Shown here: piece by piece, positions 1-11,676 of the stretch
How the letters are laid out: the number at the start of each line of letters is the position of its first letter
How positions within the stretch are numbered: position 1 is the first letter of the stretch
DNA from: Plotosus lineatus
Taxonomy: Eukaryota; Chordata; Actinopteri; Siluriformes; Plotosidae
Length of the DNA: 64,000 nucleotides
Reading direction: 5' to 3'
NCBI GenBank assembly: GCA_024760905.1
Contig: CM045732.1
Span: 54,759,496 to 54,823,495, forward strand
Program-made: the position numbers and the translations under genes
Notes under the pieces: generated by a model
What the model saw: the letters and a program-made list of their open reading frames with translations, nothing else
Databases searched by the model: none
What the model was told of the DNA's origin: nothing

Positions 1-620
1 CTGAAATACAGTATAAAACATTCAGAATCGATTTTCTTAAAATATTTGATACTCCCACAAGAAAGGGTTACAGTGGAGCTGATATTACACTTTACTTAAC
101 TAAAATGTTACATGTTTCTGTTCAACATGTAAGAATTTTTCCTGAGAACTTTTAACAGTGCCTTGCCACCTATAGATGATTGGTTTCAGTTACACAGCAC
201 TGCTGTGTTCTAGGAGTAGCTGTTTTCAGCTGAACTAAGAAAAATTTTACAGTATGGTACTGTATATCTCAAGTGAAAGCCAGTGAGTATGATGGACAAT
301 GAAGAAAGCAATTAGTTACACCAGCCCAAAGTTTACAAATACAGTATTTGTTTTTCTTTGGGGGTGGGGTAAAATATTAACCACCTTGCTTATTTTGTTT
401 TTGTTTCCTGTTGCTATTACATCTTTACTTGGCTGTTACAAATTGACCTGAGTAAATATAGATGGAAAATAAATTGTTTCATTTCAAAGTTGTGAATTCT
501 TGTTTATTCCATCCGTATATTAAAAAAGAGTGTGATCTACCTGTACAATCTTATAATCATCTACAGTAAACAACAGGATTACTAATAGAGAATGCCTTAC
601 TGAGAGTATGTAGTTGCAGA
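1..620. other. Non-coding flank, possible 3' UTR end of an upstream gene
   Basis: No open frame or repeat is recognised. An AATAAA hexamer at 468-473 is followed by a T/GT-rich stretch, so this could be the polyadenylation region of a + strand gene lying to the left (in human the left neighbour of MGA is TYRO3). That link is inference only. Confidence 0.25.
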
Positions 621-673
621 ATAGTGCCAGTAAGCCCTCTGGTGGGAGCAAGGAGACCGGTATTAATACTCAG

Positions 674-1031
674 TTCATTTTCTGTAACCGTTCAGTTCAT
701 TTTCTGTAACCTCTTAATCCTAATTAGGGTCGCGGGGAGGCTGGCGCCCATCCCAGCCAACTTCGAGCGAGGGCAGAGTACACCCTGGAGAGCTCGCCAG
801 GCCATCGCAGGGCGGAAACACGCTGATGGCTTTGCAGCCTACTCTTGTCGAAAGTCAGCAATGGCTCTTTTACATGCCTCACACCATAGACAGTGAGAGA
901 CATGGCCGGCCTTTGATAACCCATTTAGCTGCACTGGGAGGGACAGTGACAACCTTGTGGAGAGTGGGACTCGAACCCCCAACCTTTGGATCAACAATCC
1001 AGCGCCCTTTACCACTAGACCACCACTGCCC
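674..1031 (-). repeat. tRNA-headed SINE, tail type A
   Basis: Read on the minus strand, the element opens with a tRNA-like head. It has an A box of the form TGGTCTAGTGG and a B box GGTTCGAGTCC, resembling tRNA-Glu or tRNA-Gly. A body of about 150 bp is shared with every copy in the window. The 3' tail contains CCTAATTAGGAT and ends in TTACAGAAAATGAAC, a tail shared by many fish L2-mobilised elements. The tail end is partly duplicated at 674-710. Confidence 0.8.
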
Positions 1032-1533
1032 TGTTTTCTGTATCCATTTAATCCTATTAGGGTCACAGGGAGGCTGGCGCCCATCCCAGCCAACTTTGGG
1101 CGAGGGAAGAGTACACCATAAACGGCTCGCCAGGCCATTGTAGGGCAGAAACATGCTGACGGCTTTACAGCCTACTCTTGTCGAAAGTCAGCAATGGTTC
1201 GTTTATATGCCTCACACCATAGAAGGTGAGATACTTGGCCGGACTTTGATAACCCAGTTCGCTGCACTGGGGGGGACAGTGACAACCCTTTTAGCAAGGG
1301 GCAGAAACACGCTGACGACTTTGCAGCCTACTCTTTACGAAAGTCAGCAATGGTTCTTTTACATGCCTCTCACCATAGACAGTGAGAGACATGGCCCGCC
1401 TTTGATAACCCAGTTCGCTGCACTGGGGGGGGGGGGGGGACGACGACAGTGACAACCCTGTGGAGAGTGGGACTCGAACCCCCAACCTTTGGATCAGTGA
1501 TCACCAGTGATACCACTAGACCGCCACTGACCT
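1032..1533 (-). repeat. Two joined SINE copies (tail A copy fused to a second copy)
   Basis: 1032-1285 is a tail-type-A SINE that lacks its tRNA head. It runs into a second copy at about 1286-1533 that has the head but is cut at the junction found in tail-type-B copies (see 26306-26647). The join falls in a short GACAACCCT-like segment present in both halves, so unequal exchange or template switching is likely. A G-run expansion sits at 1427-1440. Confidence 0.65.
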
Positions 1534-2520
1534 CAAAATTCATGTACAGTATAATGTACCAAAATCAAAATGTCACTATATACAGTAAATAAACTTACCA
1601 TGTGCACATCACCATGTAAGAAATTAATTCTGTAGATCCCTCAAATATGCCCTTAACAAAACAATTTTAGCTTATAAAGTTACTCGCTGCAATTAACACA
1701 TGCCAAGTGATGCTGTGAAGAAGCCCTTACTTGTATGCTAATGAAACAGTCCTAGATATTGAGATAACAAGGGGATCCCTGCAAATAATAAGTACAGTAG
1801 CTGAAACGCAAGCTCTGTTTCACAAATGTGTTTATCCAATAATCATTACTGTGATTTCTCTTCCTCAGAGTAATAAAGATTGTAATTACCTTTTGATTAT
1901 AACGGTACATCTATGTTTTCAAACCAGCCAAAGTGATACTCCGAACTTTTCATGGCGCTCAGGGAGTATCTCATAATGTTCACTAACTACAAAAAGAAAG
2001 AAAATTTTGAACTTGTAAATAAGATAGTGTGCTTGTATTTCAGCTGACACTCCATAGATTAGCCCAGACTGGGAGCTGCAGCTTTTAGCAGACAGGAACT
2101 GAAGTATACAATGAGCTATACAGCCGAACAGTGCAAGGCACCAAGATGCTTCTCTTCACAACAGTTTCATACTAACATGTACACGTAGGGCTTTGTTTAC
2201 ATTTGGCTTTAAAATCGAGATCAGAAGTATGCAGTGCTAAGTACAGGTGCACATGACCACCAAGAGCTATTGTGAACAGATCACTTAAACCATCTGGGAA
2301 GGTTGGCTGCGACACAGTTGACCATATATTGAAATGTTAATGCATGCTGATGTGTCCTGGCAACAGAAGAATATGTAATTAATATTAGTTGTAAGTTGTT
2401 ATTAATTTAGTTGACAATTCACCAGCGTCGCAGTACTCTTTCCCGTAACCCTAATAGATTAGACATAGATAATGGATGACTGGATGGACTGTATAATATC
2501 ATATTCCAGTCATGTTTCTG
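1534..2520. other. Intergenic sequence, nothing recognised
   Basis: AT-rich unique-looking sequence. The short open frame at 1731-1976 has no recognisable domain. No RNA gene or repeat boundary could be supported. Confidence 0.4.
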
Positions 2521-2524
2521 TGTT

Positions 2525-3030
2525 TATTAATCTGTTTGCAATTCTAAGGCAATGACTGTGGATTTTAGGAGATCCATACTGACAATAAACTGGACTGGGT
2601 TAAGAACACTACCTCACCACACAAGGGCCAGAGTCATGTCAATTTTTAGAGGTGACTAAGGTCATTTAACATCCTGAGGACACTACTCAGGATGTTCTAT
2701 GAGTCTGTTGTAGCCAGCAATATGATCTATGCTGTTGCATGCTGAGACAGCAGGTTGAGGATTTCATATGACAACAGACTGAACAAACTGATCCGCAAGG
2801 CCAGTAACATTGTGGGAATGGAGCGGGACTCTCTGACAGTAGAATGACACATTTGAATGTTGTCCAAAATAAAGACGATACTAATTAAAACCACCCACCC
2901 ACTTCACAACGTGCTGATCAGTCACAGGAGCACGATCAGACTGATACCACCCACATGCTCCTCTGAGGGACACAGGAAATCATTCCTACTTGTGACCATT
3001 AAACTGAACAAATCCTCCATATAGCAGCAA
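2525..3030 (+). mobile_element. Decayed L2-type LINE, reverse transcriptase C-terminus
   Basis: Conceptual translation with several frameshifts and stops gives pieces such as YESVVASNMIYA, RLNKLIRKASNIVGM and a THPLHNVL block. These parallel the C-terminal part of the L2 element at 38925-41640 (SVVASAILYAA, LNKLVRRASAVLG, SHPLHQTV) in the same order. It is a heavily mutated, 5'-truncated copy with no coding capacity. Confidence 0.6.
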
Positions 3031-3133
3031 CACCCAGTGTTATACACTACAGTATTTCATATACCTGTATATAGATTCCACATGTGTATAGGTATAAATA
3101 TTTGTCCCCCAGTGAAGCTAACTAGGTTCTGAA

Positions 3134-4205
3134 ATGGAAATAGAGAACTGGAGTATGAGTCATCTTGAAAGAGGGGTTTGTCAGGAATGTTCAAAGGAAA
3201 GGGAGACATACAGAGTTGTGGCAACTACAGAGGGGTAAAGTTGATGAGCCATACCATGAAGTTATGGGAAAGAATAGTGGACCCTAGACTTAGGGCAGAG
3301 GTCAGCATTTGTGAACAACAGTTTGGTTTCATGCCAAGAAAGAGCACCACAGATGTAGTGTTTGCTTTGAGGATGTTAATAGAGAAGGTCAGAGGGAGCT
3401 GCATTGTGTCTTTGTGGATCTGGAGAAAGCATATGACAGGGTGCCGAGAGGAACTGTGGTATTGCATGAGGAAGTCTGGAGTAGCAGAGAAGTATGTTAG
3501 AGTGGTGCAGGACATGTTTGAGAGATGTAAGACAGTGGTGATGTGTGCTGTTGGTGTGACAGAAGAGTTCAAGGTGCAGGTGTGACTGCATCAAGGGTCA
3601 GCCCTGAGTCCCTTCCTGTTTGCTATGGTGGTGGACAGGCTGACAGACGAGGTTAGACAAGAATCTCCATGGACTATGATGTTGGCAGATGACATTGTGA
3701 TCTGTAGTGAGAGCAGAGAACAAGTGTAGGAAAATCTAGAGGGGTGGAGGTATGCCCTGGAAAGGAAAGGAATGAAGGTTAGCCTGAGTAAGACAGAATA
3801 CATATGTGTGAACGACAAGGACCCAAGAGGAACGGTGAGGTTACAGGGAGCAGAGATAAAGAAGGTGGAGGATTTTAAGTACTTAGGCTCAACAATCCAG
3901 AGCAATGGAGAGTGTGGAAAAGAGGTGAAGAAGTGTGTACAGGCAGGCTGGAATGGTTGGAGAAAAGGTGTCTGGTGTGATGTGTGATAGGAAGGTATCG
4001 CAAGAATGAAAGGAAACGTGTACAAGACAGTGTTGAGGCCAGCGATGTTGTATGGTTTAGAAACTGGAACTGAGGAAAAGGACAGGCGGCAGAGTTTGAG
4101 GTAGCAGAGATGAAAATGTTGAGGTTCTCTTTGGGAGTAACGAGGACAGATAGGATCAGGAATGGATACATCAGAGGGACAACACATGTAAGAGGTTTTG
4201 GAGAC
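3134..4205 (+). mobile_element. RTE-clade LINE fragment (endonuclease end joined to reverse transcriptase)
   Basis: The first 45 bases match the end of the endonuclease region of the RTE at 42565-44520. They join directly to reverse transcriptase sequence (GDIQSCGNYRG, FGFMPRKSTTD, then a LADDIVI catalytic block where family members have FADD). The interior between endonuclease and RT is missing. Stops interrupt the frame at 3583-3585 and 3727-3729, with a frameshift after about 3985. The element loses its 3' end at about 4205, where Tx1/L1-like sequence begins. It is non-functional. Confidence 0.8.
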
Positions 4206-4542
4206 AAGGAATGCCTCGACGAATGATTCAAGCTTACCTATACCAGTCATTCTGAAATTCGTTTCCATGTTAGATCAGAATGTAGTGCTAGAGGCAGCCA
4301 GAAGAAATTACAAGAACTTAAGCAAGAATAAAGTCATGATAAGATCAGATCTCCCTCCACCTCTAAAACAACTCCGTGGGAAACTTCTTTCCAAGGCCTA
4401 TGGTCTACACCAGAAAATCAAGAACCTGCAAACTAGAGTCAGCGAGAGGGGTTCTTCGATAGTTCTGCAGTACCGATGGAGTGCAAGTCACGCATGGAAA
4501 CTGCTTGGAACCGACGAGGACCTAAACCCCAATTTGCTGTAA
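4198..4542 (+). pseudogene. Tx1/L1-type LINE ORF1 remnant
   Basis: A 114-codon open frame contains VVLEAARR, KVMIRSDLPP and a Leu/Lys-rich amphipathic segment. This resembles the C-terminal domain of L1-type ORF1 nucleic-acid-binding proteins. It lies directly upstream of an ORF2 of the same clade (from 5004), which supports the assignment. The first few codons still belong to the preceding RTE fragment, so the apparent start is not a real ORF1 start. The N-terminal coiled coil is absent. Confidence 0.5.
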
Positions 4543-5003
4543 CAGTTCTTGAGTGCTAATACATGCCTATGTGACTGGACTGGTTTTCTGTTTGTGAGTT
4601 TCCAAAGAAGATTGGATAAGATATCTAATTTAAACTTGGGACATTGACGGGATTGATGTGGAAAATACTTTTAATTGGACATATGGTACAAACTTCATTT
4701 GTAAATTAATAGTTTGTGCTTGATAATATTTATTTTTATTTAACTTCAGTTTTTTCCAGGCATGATTCTTTCTTTTTCAAAGGAGAGCCGGCCTGGTTTG
4801 GTTTGGTTTTGTGCGATTTTCAATGCTTTACTGGAAGCTGATGATTATTTTATGTGTTATGTTTTCAATGGGTGTATGTGAGATGTTTGTGATTTTGATG
4901 TTGATATTATGCTCTACCTGGTTTATTATGCAATATATCCAAACTGTTTGGATACTGAATTTCATATTTTGCTCCTTTTCACTACCAACATACAAAGTCA
5001 AAA

Positions 5004-8000
5004 ATGGTGACGATAAATAGTTTTATTTGTAGCTCATTTAACTGCCGGGCCTTGGTGACTTCAATAAGAGAAACAATGTCTTTAGTTTTCTGAAGGCAAA
5101 AAAAATTTCTATGTACATGTTGCAAGATACTCATTTTGTTACCAAGAATGAACGACTGTTGCTTTCAGAATAGGGTTATAATTGTATTTTTAACTGTCAT
5201 GATAGTCAATCTAGAGGTGTGGCAGTTTTGTTCAATAACAATTTTGAATACAAACTGCATAATACTTTCAAAGATACTAATGGTAATCTTTTACTGTTCG
5301 ATATTACTAGTTGTGGTAAGAGAATGCCAATTGCAACTATCTATGGATCTAATATAGATAAACCTGACTTTTATAAATCTTTGATGTGTAAGATTAAAGA
5401 ATTTGGTAATCTTTCTTGTATAATAGCAGGTGACTTCAATCTTGTTCTAGATTCTTCACAAGATTGTGACAACTATCAAAATAATAATCCACATGCCCGC
5501 AGTTCACCAGTAAAACAAGCTAGATTTGATTTTTTTTTTCTTGTGTCAGAAAATTTGTGTCAGTTTGTTTTAGATATTGATATAAAAGCTGACTATATAT
5601 CAGACCATTCTTTGATTACTTTTGGTTTGAATTTGACCAACACATCTAGAAACTTAACATACTGGAAGTTGAATAATTCTTTGCTTCGTGGTTACAAATA
5701 TATTACTGAAGTAAAATGAGTTATATATCAGGTTAAGAAACAATGCAGCCGTGAGGGGGGGGCACAAACCAGTGTCTCTCCCTCACGCCGGTCCCAAGCC
5801 CGGATAAATGCAGAGGGTTGCATCAGGAAGGGCATCTGGCATAAAACAAATGCCAAATAAACTATGCAAATCACAAGAAAGAATGACATACCGGATCGGT
5901 CGAAGAAGGAGAGGCGGGAGGCGTGTCCGTTGCCAGAGAGAGAAGAGGAAAGGCATGAGTTGGACATGTACAGAGGAGGGATAGTGAGTATATTGGTAAT
6001 AGGATGCTGAAGCTGGAACTACCAGGCAAAAGGCCTAGAGGAAGACCAAAGAGACGATTCATGGATGTGGTGAAGGAGGACATGAAGGTCGTTGGTGTAA
6101 GAGAAGAAGATGTAAAGGATAGGGTGAGATGGAGGCAGATGATTCGCTGTGGCGACCCCTGAAGGGAACAGCCGAAAGGAAAAGAAGAAGAATCAGGTTA
6201 AGAAACAATATGCTTCCGAATTTGATGACAACATTGAAGTAGATGATATACCTAATTGTGAGCTTGAGTTTACTATTAGTGATCAGTTGTTCTTTGAAAC
6301 TCTTTTGCTAGAAATCCGAGGTGAAACTATTTCTTATGCTTCTTATGTAAACAAATTGAAGGTTAAACAGGAAGAGTTTTTAATTAAAGAAATTGAAACA
6401 CTGGAATTAAACCTTACAGATCATAATGTTGATACCCTTGCCGATAAGCGTAAAGAATTACAGGAACTTCGTCAAAAAAGATGGAAGGTGTTCTTGTAAG
6501 ATCTAGGGCTCAGTGGATTAATGAGGGAGGAAAAATACTAAATACTACTGAAATCTTGAAAATATACATTTTATTAGCAAAGTAATGCCGAGTTTAGAAA
6601 AGCAGGATGGTTCCTTATTATCAAACCCAGAAGATATCATGAAGGAAGCAGAATCTTTCTACCAAAATCTTTACTCTGATAGGACCCCTTATCAAAATAA
6701 CATTAATCTGAAATCTCTTCTTCCAGAAGATATTCCCAGACTTGACCAGGAAACTGCAGATTCTCTTGAGGGTCCATTAAGAAAGATGAACTTCTTAAGG
6801 TATTAAAAAAAGACCAAAAATAACAAAAGTCCTGGTTCTGATGGTTTCAATTATGAATTATATAAGTTCTTTTGGGTTGATATAGGAAACTTTTTGCTGA
6901 GATCGATTAACTTTAGCTTTGCTAATGGGGAACTTTCAGTGACTCAGAAGCAAGGATTAATTACTTGCTTTCCAAAAGGCAATAAACCTAAGCACTTTAT
7001 TAAGAACTGGCGACCTATATCTTGGTTAAATACTTTTTACAAACTTATGTCATCTGTTATTGCAGAGAGACTTTTTTTGTTTTGCCACTCCTTATTAATG
7101 AACATCAGACTGGCTTCATGACAGGAAGGTATATTGGGGAGAATATCAGAACAATTTATGATGTTTTATGTGACACTGAACATAAGAATATTCCAGGAAT
7201 GCTTCTTCCTGTTGATTTTGAAAATGCCTTTGATTCAGTGTCGTGGTCTTTTATTGATAAAACTTTGGAATTCTTTGTTTTTGGAAAAGACATTCGGAAA
7301 TGGTTCTCTACTTTCTATAATAATATTTATTCTAAATTGATTATTAATGGGAATCTGTCATCACAGATATCTATTCAGAGAGGATGCAGACAAGGAGACC
7401 CTCTCTCCATTTACATATTTTTATTGTGCTCTGAGATCCTAGCTTCTCTTGTTTGATCTAATCAGATGATTAAGGGTATCACGATTGGAAATATTGAGTA
7501 TCTTATTGCCCAGTATGCAGATGATAGCCAGTCATCATTTCAAGCGGCAATAAAAATGTTAGATCTTTTTGCATCTATCTGAGAAATCTCAGGTTGTTTG
7601 GATAGGGTCTGAAAAAGGAAGCAAAAAGAGATTCATGCCAGAGTTACACATTAAGTGGAATCCTGAGAGTTTTAAGATTCTAGGTATTAATTTTTCTACA
7701 ATAATCCATGATATACCTGATCTTAACTTTAAGGGTAAGATTTATGAAATACAAATAATTATTAATAGATGGATGAGACGTACTATTACTCCACTCGGTA
7801 AAATCGCCATCATTAAGTCCTTGTTGATATCCAAACTTAATTATCTCTTCTCAACTTTACCAAATCCACCTGGCTGTTTTTTGAAAGAGCTCAACAAAAT
7901 GTTCTTTAATTTTATCTCGAATAACAAGCTAGATAGGATTAAATGTGAACTTTTATGTAAACCTGTCTCAGAGGGAGGGTTAGGTATGGTTAATATACTT

Positions 8001-9137
8001 GCATTTGTTAGATCCCTAAAAATTACCTGGGTGCGAAAAATCTTAGAGGATAGTGAGCATGGGGAGTCTAAATGGAAAAAACTATTTTTCTTACAACATT
8101 CTGATACCCAACATGTAGTTGAATTTTGCGATTTATTTCCAGCAATACTGGCCAACAAAGTCAATACTGTAATGCTTTTTGGAAATACTGATTAATATCT
8201 TATGGTTATTTCTATGCTAAATGTTCACCATCATGCTATGAAGAGTTCCTAGCTGATAGTCTTTTTTACAATAGTAATATCAAGGTTGGTAGACATAATT
8301 TTTTTATAGTAAGAAGTGGGTAGACGAATGCATTGGTCAAGTTTCTGATATTGTGAATGATAATAATGAATTCATGTCCCTCAGTGAGTTTGAGATAACT
8401 TATAAGTTGAACATTCCATTTACACAGTATTATGGGATTGTACAAAGTGTTAAAAAGTATCTCAAAACAGTAGGTGTCTGTCAATTCTTCCCTAATACCA
8501 GAAAAAAGTCAGTTTATAAAAAAACTCATGACAGTTTTGAAAGGTTAAAAATACTATTATTGTACTCTTGTTTTGTCTAGTCTTACTCCAAAGTTACAAT
8601 CAGGTGGAATGATGAATTTTTCAACTGTTCTCCCTTGGGAGTCAATACCTTTCAAGACAACCAGGGATACAAAACTAAAATGATTTCAATATCGGCTACT
8701 TCACAGACTAATTCCAATTAATGACTATTTATGCAAAATTATACTTGTAATTTCTGCAATTTGGAAAAACAAACTCTAATTACTTTATTTTGGGAATGTC
8801 AGGAAGTGCATTTGTTTTGGATGTCTTTATTGTCATGGCTCAGTGAACATTGTTCACACCTTCATAACTTGTTAGTTCTGAACTTGTACTGTTTGGCCTT
8901 AAAGATAATATTGTTACAGATGATGTGTTTGATCTCATTCTTTTATTGGCCAAATTTTTTATTTACAAATGTAAACTAGAAGATGATAAGATCAGTCTGA
9001 AATTGTTCAAACATACTTTACTAAAACGTTACACCATTGAACGTCATATGTATTTCAACAAATTAAACCATAATAAATTTTATGTGAAGTGGTTTTTGTA
9101 CCATCTACTCTTTGGTGAAATGACTGGTTCCACTTGA
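5004..9137 (+). pseudogene. Tx1/L1 LINE ORF2 (endonuclease and reverse transcriptase), broken
   Basis: Pieces in order: an APE-type endonuclease N-terminus (SFNCRGLG, LQDTHF), a second endonuclease block IIAGDFNLVLD with SDHSLITF near 5600, a linker (6149-6499), then reverse transcriptase with NNKSPGSDG, NWRPISWLN, QTGFMTGRYIGENIR, PVDFENAFDSVSW and RGCRQGDPLS. A YADDS catalytic block lies near 7515 and a C-terminal Cys-containing region at 8731-8980. Frameshifts and stops occur near 5055, 5174, 6499, 6800, 7110, 7456, 7560, 8195 and later, so no intact protein is possible. Confidence 0.75.
5745..6191 (+). mobile_element. Internally deleted mini-RTE with 18-bp target duplication
   Basis: The 18-bp sequence atcaggttaagaaacaat occurs at 5727-5744 and again at 6192-6209, bracketing the insert within Tx1/L1 ORF2. 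The insert starts with the RTE 5' UTR (same start as the copy at about 42570) and reaches the ORF start near 5957. It then jumps straight to the last part of the RT C-terminus (KRRFMDVVKEDMKVVGVRE) and the RTE 3' tail. It keeps both LINE ends and lacks endonuclease and reverse transcriptase cores. Confidence 0.85.
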
Positions 9138-9218
9138 TGTAATTTAACAACAGTAGCATTTTACTACTGTGTAGGGCAATTAAGGTATTGCATAATTATA
9201 TTATGTTTACTCTCTGTA

Positions 9219-9223
9219 TGTGT

Positions 9224-9279
<56 letters not shown>
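9219..9279. repeat. (GT)n microsatellite
   Basis: About 30 GT units between the 3' end of the Tx1/L1 LINE and the next SINE. Confidence 0.95.
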
Positions 9280-9736
9280 ACGTGCCTCGTCTCTACCGTG
9301 TGTGTGTGTCAGCTTATACAGTTTCTCTTTTTATTCTTGTATTATTATATATTATTAATGTTAATGTACATGTATTCAGTTCAGTTACTTTTCTGTAATT
9401 GCTTAATCCTAATTAGGGTCGTGGGGAGGCTGGCGCCCATCCCACTGACTCCAAGTGAGGGCAGAGTACACCCTGGACAGCTCACCAGGCCATCGCAGGA
9501 CAGAAACATGCTGATGGCTTTGCAGCCTACTCTTGTCGAAAGTCAGCAATGGTTCTTTTACATGAACCTCACACCATAGGCCAGTGGTCACCAACCTTTT
9601 GAAACTGAGAGCTACTTCTTGGGTACCAATTAATGCGAAAGGCTACCAGGTCGATACACACTTGTCACATAACAAATTTGCTCATTTTACCTTTAATTAT
9701 ATGCTATTATTAATAGTTAATAATATTTATCTATTT

Positions 9737-10623
9737 CAGGGGTTGGGAACCTTTTTGAATAAGAGAGCCAAAAAACCCAAAAAATTTTAAATCTAATCCT
9801 CCGAGAGCGAAACACATTTTTTAATACTGAGACCAACAATTTTGGCATAGAATACAACTCAGAATTTATTTTAAACAACATTGTTATAACGAAGTTATTT
9901 ATTCATAAGAAAGGTACTTCTAACTATTAATGCAACTTCTGGTGCTGCATGGTTTTGCTGATGGCTTTGTAGTCTGGTTGATACGTGCTGAGGTTCAGCT
10001 TCATGCAGGCGTTAGGCTTCCATCTATTACGTGACCGCAGGTTGGTCTTGATGCTTTTCAGGTGTGAGAAGGACTGCTCGTGTGGGCATGTGAAGCCAAA
10101 CATGGTCAATACAGCACGATTCACATGCTGCAGGGTTTATGTGACAGGAAGCGAGTCCCAAGTTTTGGCAATCAGCTGGTCTGCGGGTTGAATTTTTGTT
10201 CATTCTGTCTATTTGCGTTTTGCTTGCCAGCTCTGCTTGGCTCCGTGCACATGAGCTGAGCAAAACGAGGGAAATTTACCTCTTTACCCAAAAACAACTT
10301 GTGCAGGCTGTTGCATATAATCCAATAAAATTAGAGTTTCAAGGTATCGGCCCCACCCACAAAAGGGAGTACAGAAAGGATTGGCTGTCCGCTGCATGCC
10401 ACAGCGACAAGTGGCATTGAAAATAGATGTATAGATTGTAATGCGTGAGATTTATTTATGTTTTTGTTTTATTTGATGGATTTTTTCTGTATTTTTATTT
10501 AAAGGACAGCAAAAATATATATTAGTTATTCTGTTAAGAAAGGCCACCCGATTTATCTGAGAGCCAGATGCATTCATCAAAAGAGCCACATCTGGCTTGC
10601 GAGCCATAGGTTCTTGACCCCTG
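9737..10623 (-). mobile_element. hAT DNA transposon (inner) with transposase remnant
   Basis: Ends read CAGGGGTTGGGAACC on the left and the complement of CAGGGGTCAAGAACC on the right, with a second internal match in the GAGAGCC / GGCTC blocks. No matching 8-bp duplication is seen (atctattt versus aacaggct), so one flank may have changed. The minus-strand frame at 9927-10124 is the transposase C-terminus. Confidence 0.65.
9927..10124 (-). pseudogene. hAT transposase C-terminal dimerisation region, remnant
   Basis: The 65-codon minus-strand frame contains TMFGFTCPHEQSFSHLKSIK and LNLSTYQPDYKAI. This is the pattern of the hAT C-terminal dimerisation domain as seen in GTF2IRD2/ZBED-like domesticated hAT proteins. 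The catalytic and zinc-finger parts are absent, so it is a dead fragment. Confidence 0.75.
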
Positions 10624-10860
10624 AACAGGCTTGCGGGCGAGTCATGTTGTCCTTGTAGGCGACCTGGTGCCTGCGAGCACCATGTTGGTGACCCCTGCCA
10701 TAGACAGTGAGAGACATGGCCGGCCTTTGATAACGCAGTTAGCTGCACTGGGGGGACAGTGACAATCTTGTGGAGAGTGGGACACGAACCCCCAACCTTA
10801 GGATCAGCGATCCAGCACCCTATACCACTGGGCCACCACTGCCCACTGGGCCACAATTAT

Positions 10861-11067
10861 TATGAAATATTTATTGTTTTTGCGTGTTTATCTTTAATAT
10901 ATTAGGTGAAATATAAGTATTTGTGTCAGGTTATATGCGTTTGGAAGGGGGTTGGAACGGATTAATTTGTTTTGTATTGTTTCTATTGGGAATTTTTGTT
11001 TCATCTAACAAACGTTTCGACTTACAACTCAGAACTGATTAATTTCGTAAGTCGAGGTACCACTGTA
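10861..11067 (-). repeat. Tigger-like DNA transposon fragment
   Basis: The right end GTCGAGGTACCACTGTA and the preceding CGGATTAATTT-like segment are shared with 41646-41787 and, in the opposite orientation, with the left end at 38243. This is the terminal structure of Tc1/mariner-superfamily Tigger MITEs with TA target sites. The left end is not identified. Confidence 0.6.
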
Positions 11068-11425
11068 TTATTATTTTGATTATGCAAAAAATTGACTGTG
11101 GATGAACATATTGATAGGTAGCATTAATATAATCTTATTTAGTAACAAACTAATCTGGATTTTAACATTTAAAAAAAAAATACAATTTTGGTGATTTTAA
11201 TCCTGATGATATACAGGATTACAAACACAATGTGGATTAGAAATGATGAGAACTGGCAAAAAACAAAAAACAAAACAAAAAAACATAGTGTTCATGATAA
11301 AGCAGTGATGTAAATGTTATGATTTCAGGTTGCTTTGCTGCCTCATGGAGCTTTCAGTAATTTATTTAACCAGGAATTCTATCACCTCAAAAAGTGCTTG
11401 ATAATAAGGTAATGTTATCTATCTA
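11068..11425. other. Intergenic, nothing recognised
   Basis: AT-rich sequence with A-runs near 11170 and 11270 and no supportable gene. Confidence 0.4.
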
Positions 11426-11676
11426 TCATCATCATCATTTTCTGTAACCGCTTCATCCTAATTAGGGTCGCGGGGAGGCTGGTGCCCATCCCAGCCAACT
11501 CAGGGCGAGGGCAGAGTACACCCTGGACAGCTCGCCAGGCCATCGCAGGGCAGAAACACGCTGACGACTTTGCAGCCTACTCTTGTCGAAAGTCAGCAAT
11601 GGTTCTTTTACATGCCTCACACCATAGACAGTGAGCGACATGGCCGGCCTTTGATAACCCAGTTAGCTGCACTGGA
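11426..11676 (-). repeat. SINE, tail type A, head missing
   Basis: The tail (CCTAATTAGGGTCGCGGGG in this orientation) and body are present to the TTAGCTGCACTGG segment. The tRNA-like head is absent, and the copy stops against a short ATCTATCTATC direct repeat found on both flanks (about 11420 and 11680), a plausible target duplication. Confidence 0.75.

Larger units (their letters stand above)
4206..9150 (+). mobile_element. Tx1/L1-clade LINE, near full length but dead
   Basis: The order is ORF1 remnant, spacer (4545-5003), ORF2 with endonuclease, reverse transcriptase and C-terminal region, then a short 3' end near 9150 before a (GT)n tract. Protein similarity runs through the whole ORF2, but stops and frameshifts break it into at least ten pieces. 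A 447-bp RTE-derived insertion with an 18-bp target duplication splits it at 5745-6191. The 5' boundary is uncertain. Confidence 0.75.
9582..10697. mobile_element. hAT DNA transposon (outer), inserted in a SINE
   Basis: Terminal inverted repeats read CAGTGGTCACCAACC on the left and the complement of CAGGGGTCACCAACA on the right. The 8-bp flanks ccataggc (9574-9581) and ccatagac (10698-10705) differ by one base and correspond to the SINE body, as expected for a hAT 8-bp target duplication. Its interior is largely occupied by a second hAT. Confidence 0.8.
9377..10853 (-). repeat. SINE, tail type A, split by hAT insertions
   Basis: Left part 9377-9581 carries the type A tail and half of the body; right part 10698-10853 carries the remaining body and the tRNA-like head. 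The two halves join exactly at the CACACCATAGAC body segment once the hAT at 9582-10697 is removed. The head is slightly extended and mutated near 10840. Confidence 0.8.

Noticed and set aside
960..1031. tRNA gene on the minus strand (A and B boxes present)
   Set aside because: The same head recurs at about six places, always joined to the SINE body, and the acceptor stem does not close. It is a SINE head, not a tRNA gene.
3591..4268. 225-codon minus-strand frame
   Set aside because: Antisense of the RTE reverse transcriptase; the same antisense frame appears opposite the RTE at 43641-44258.
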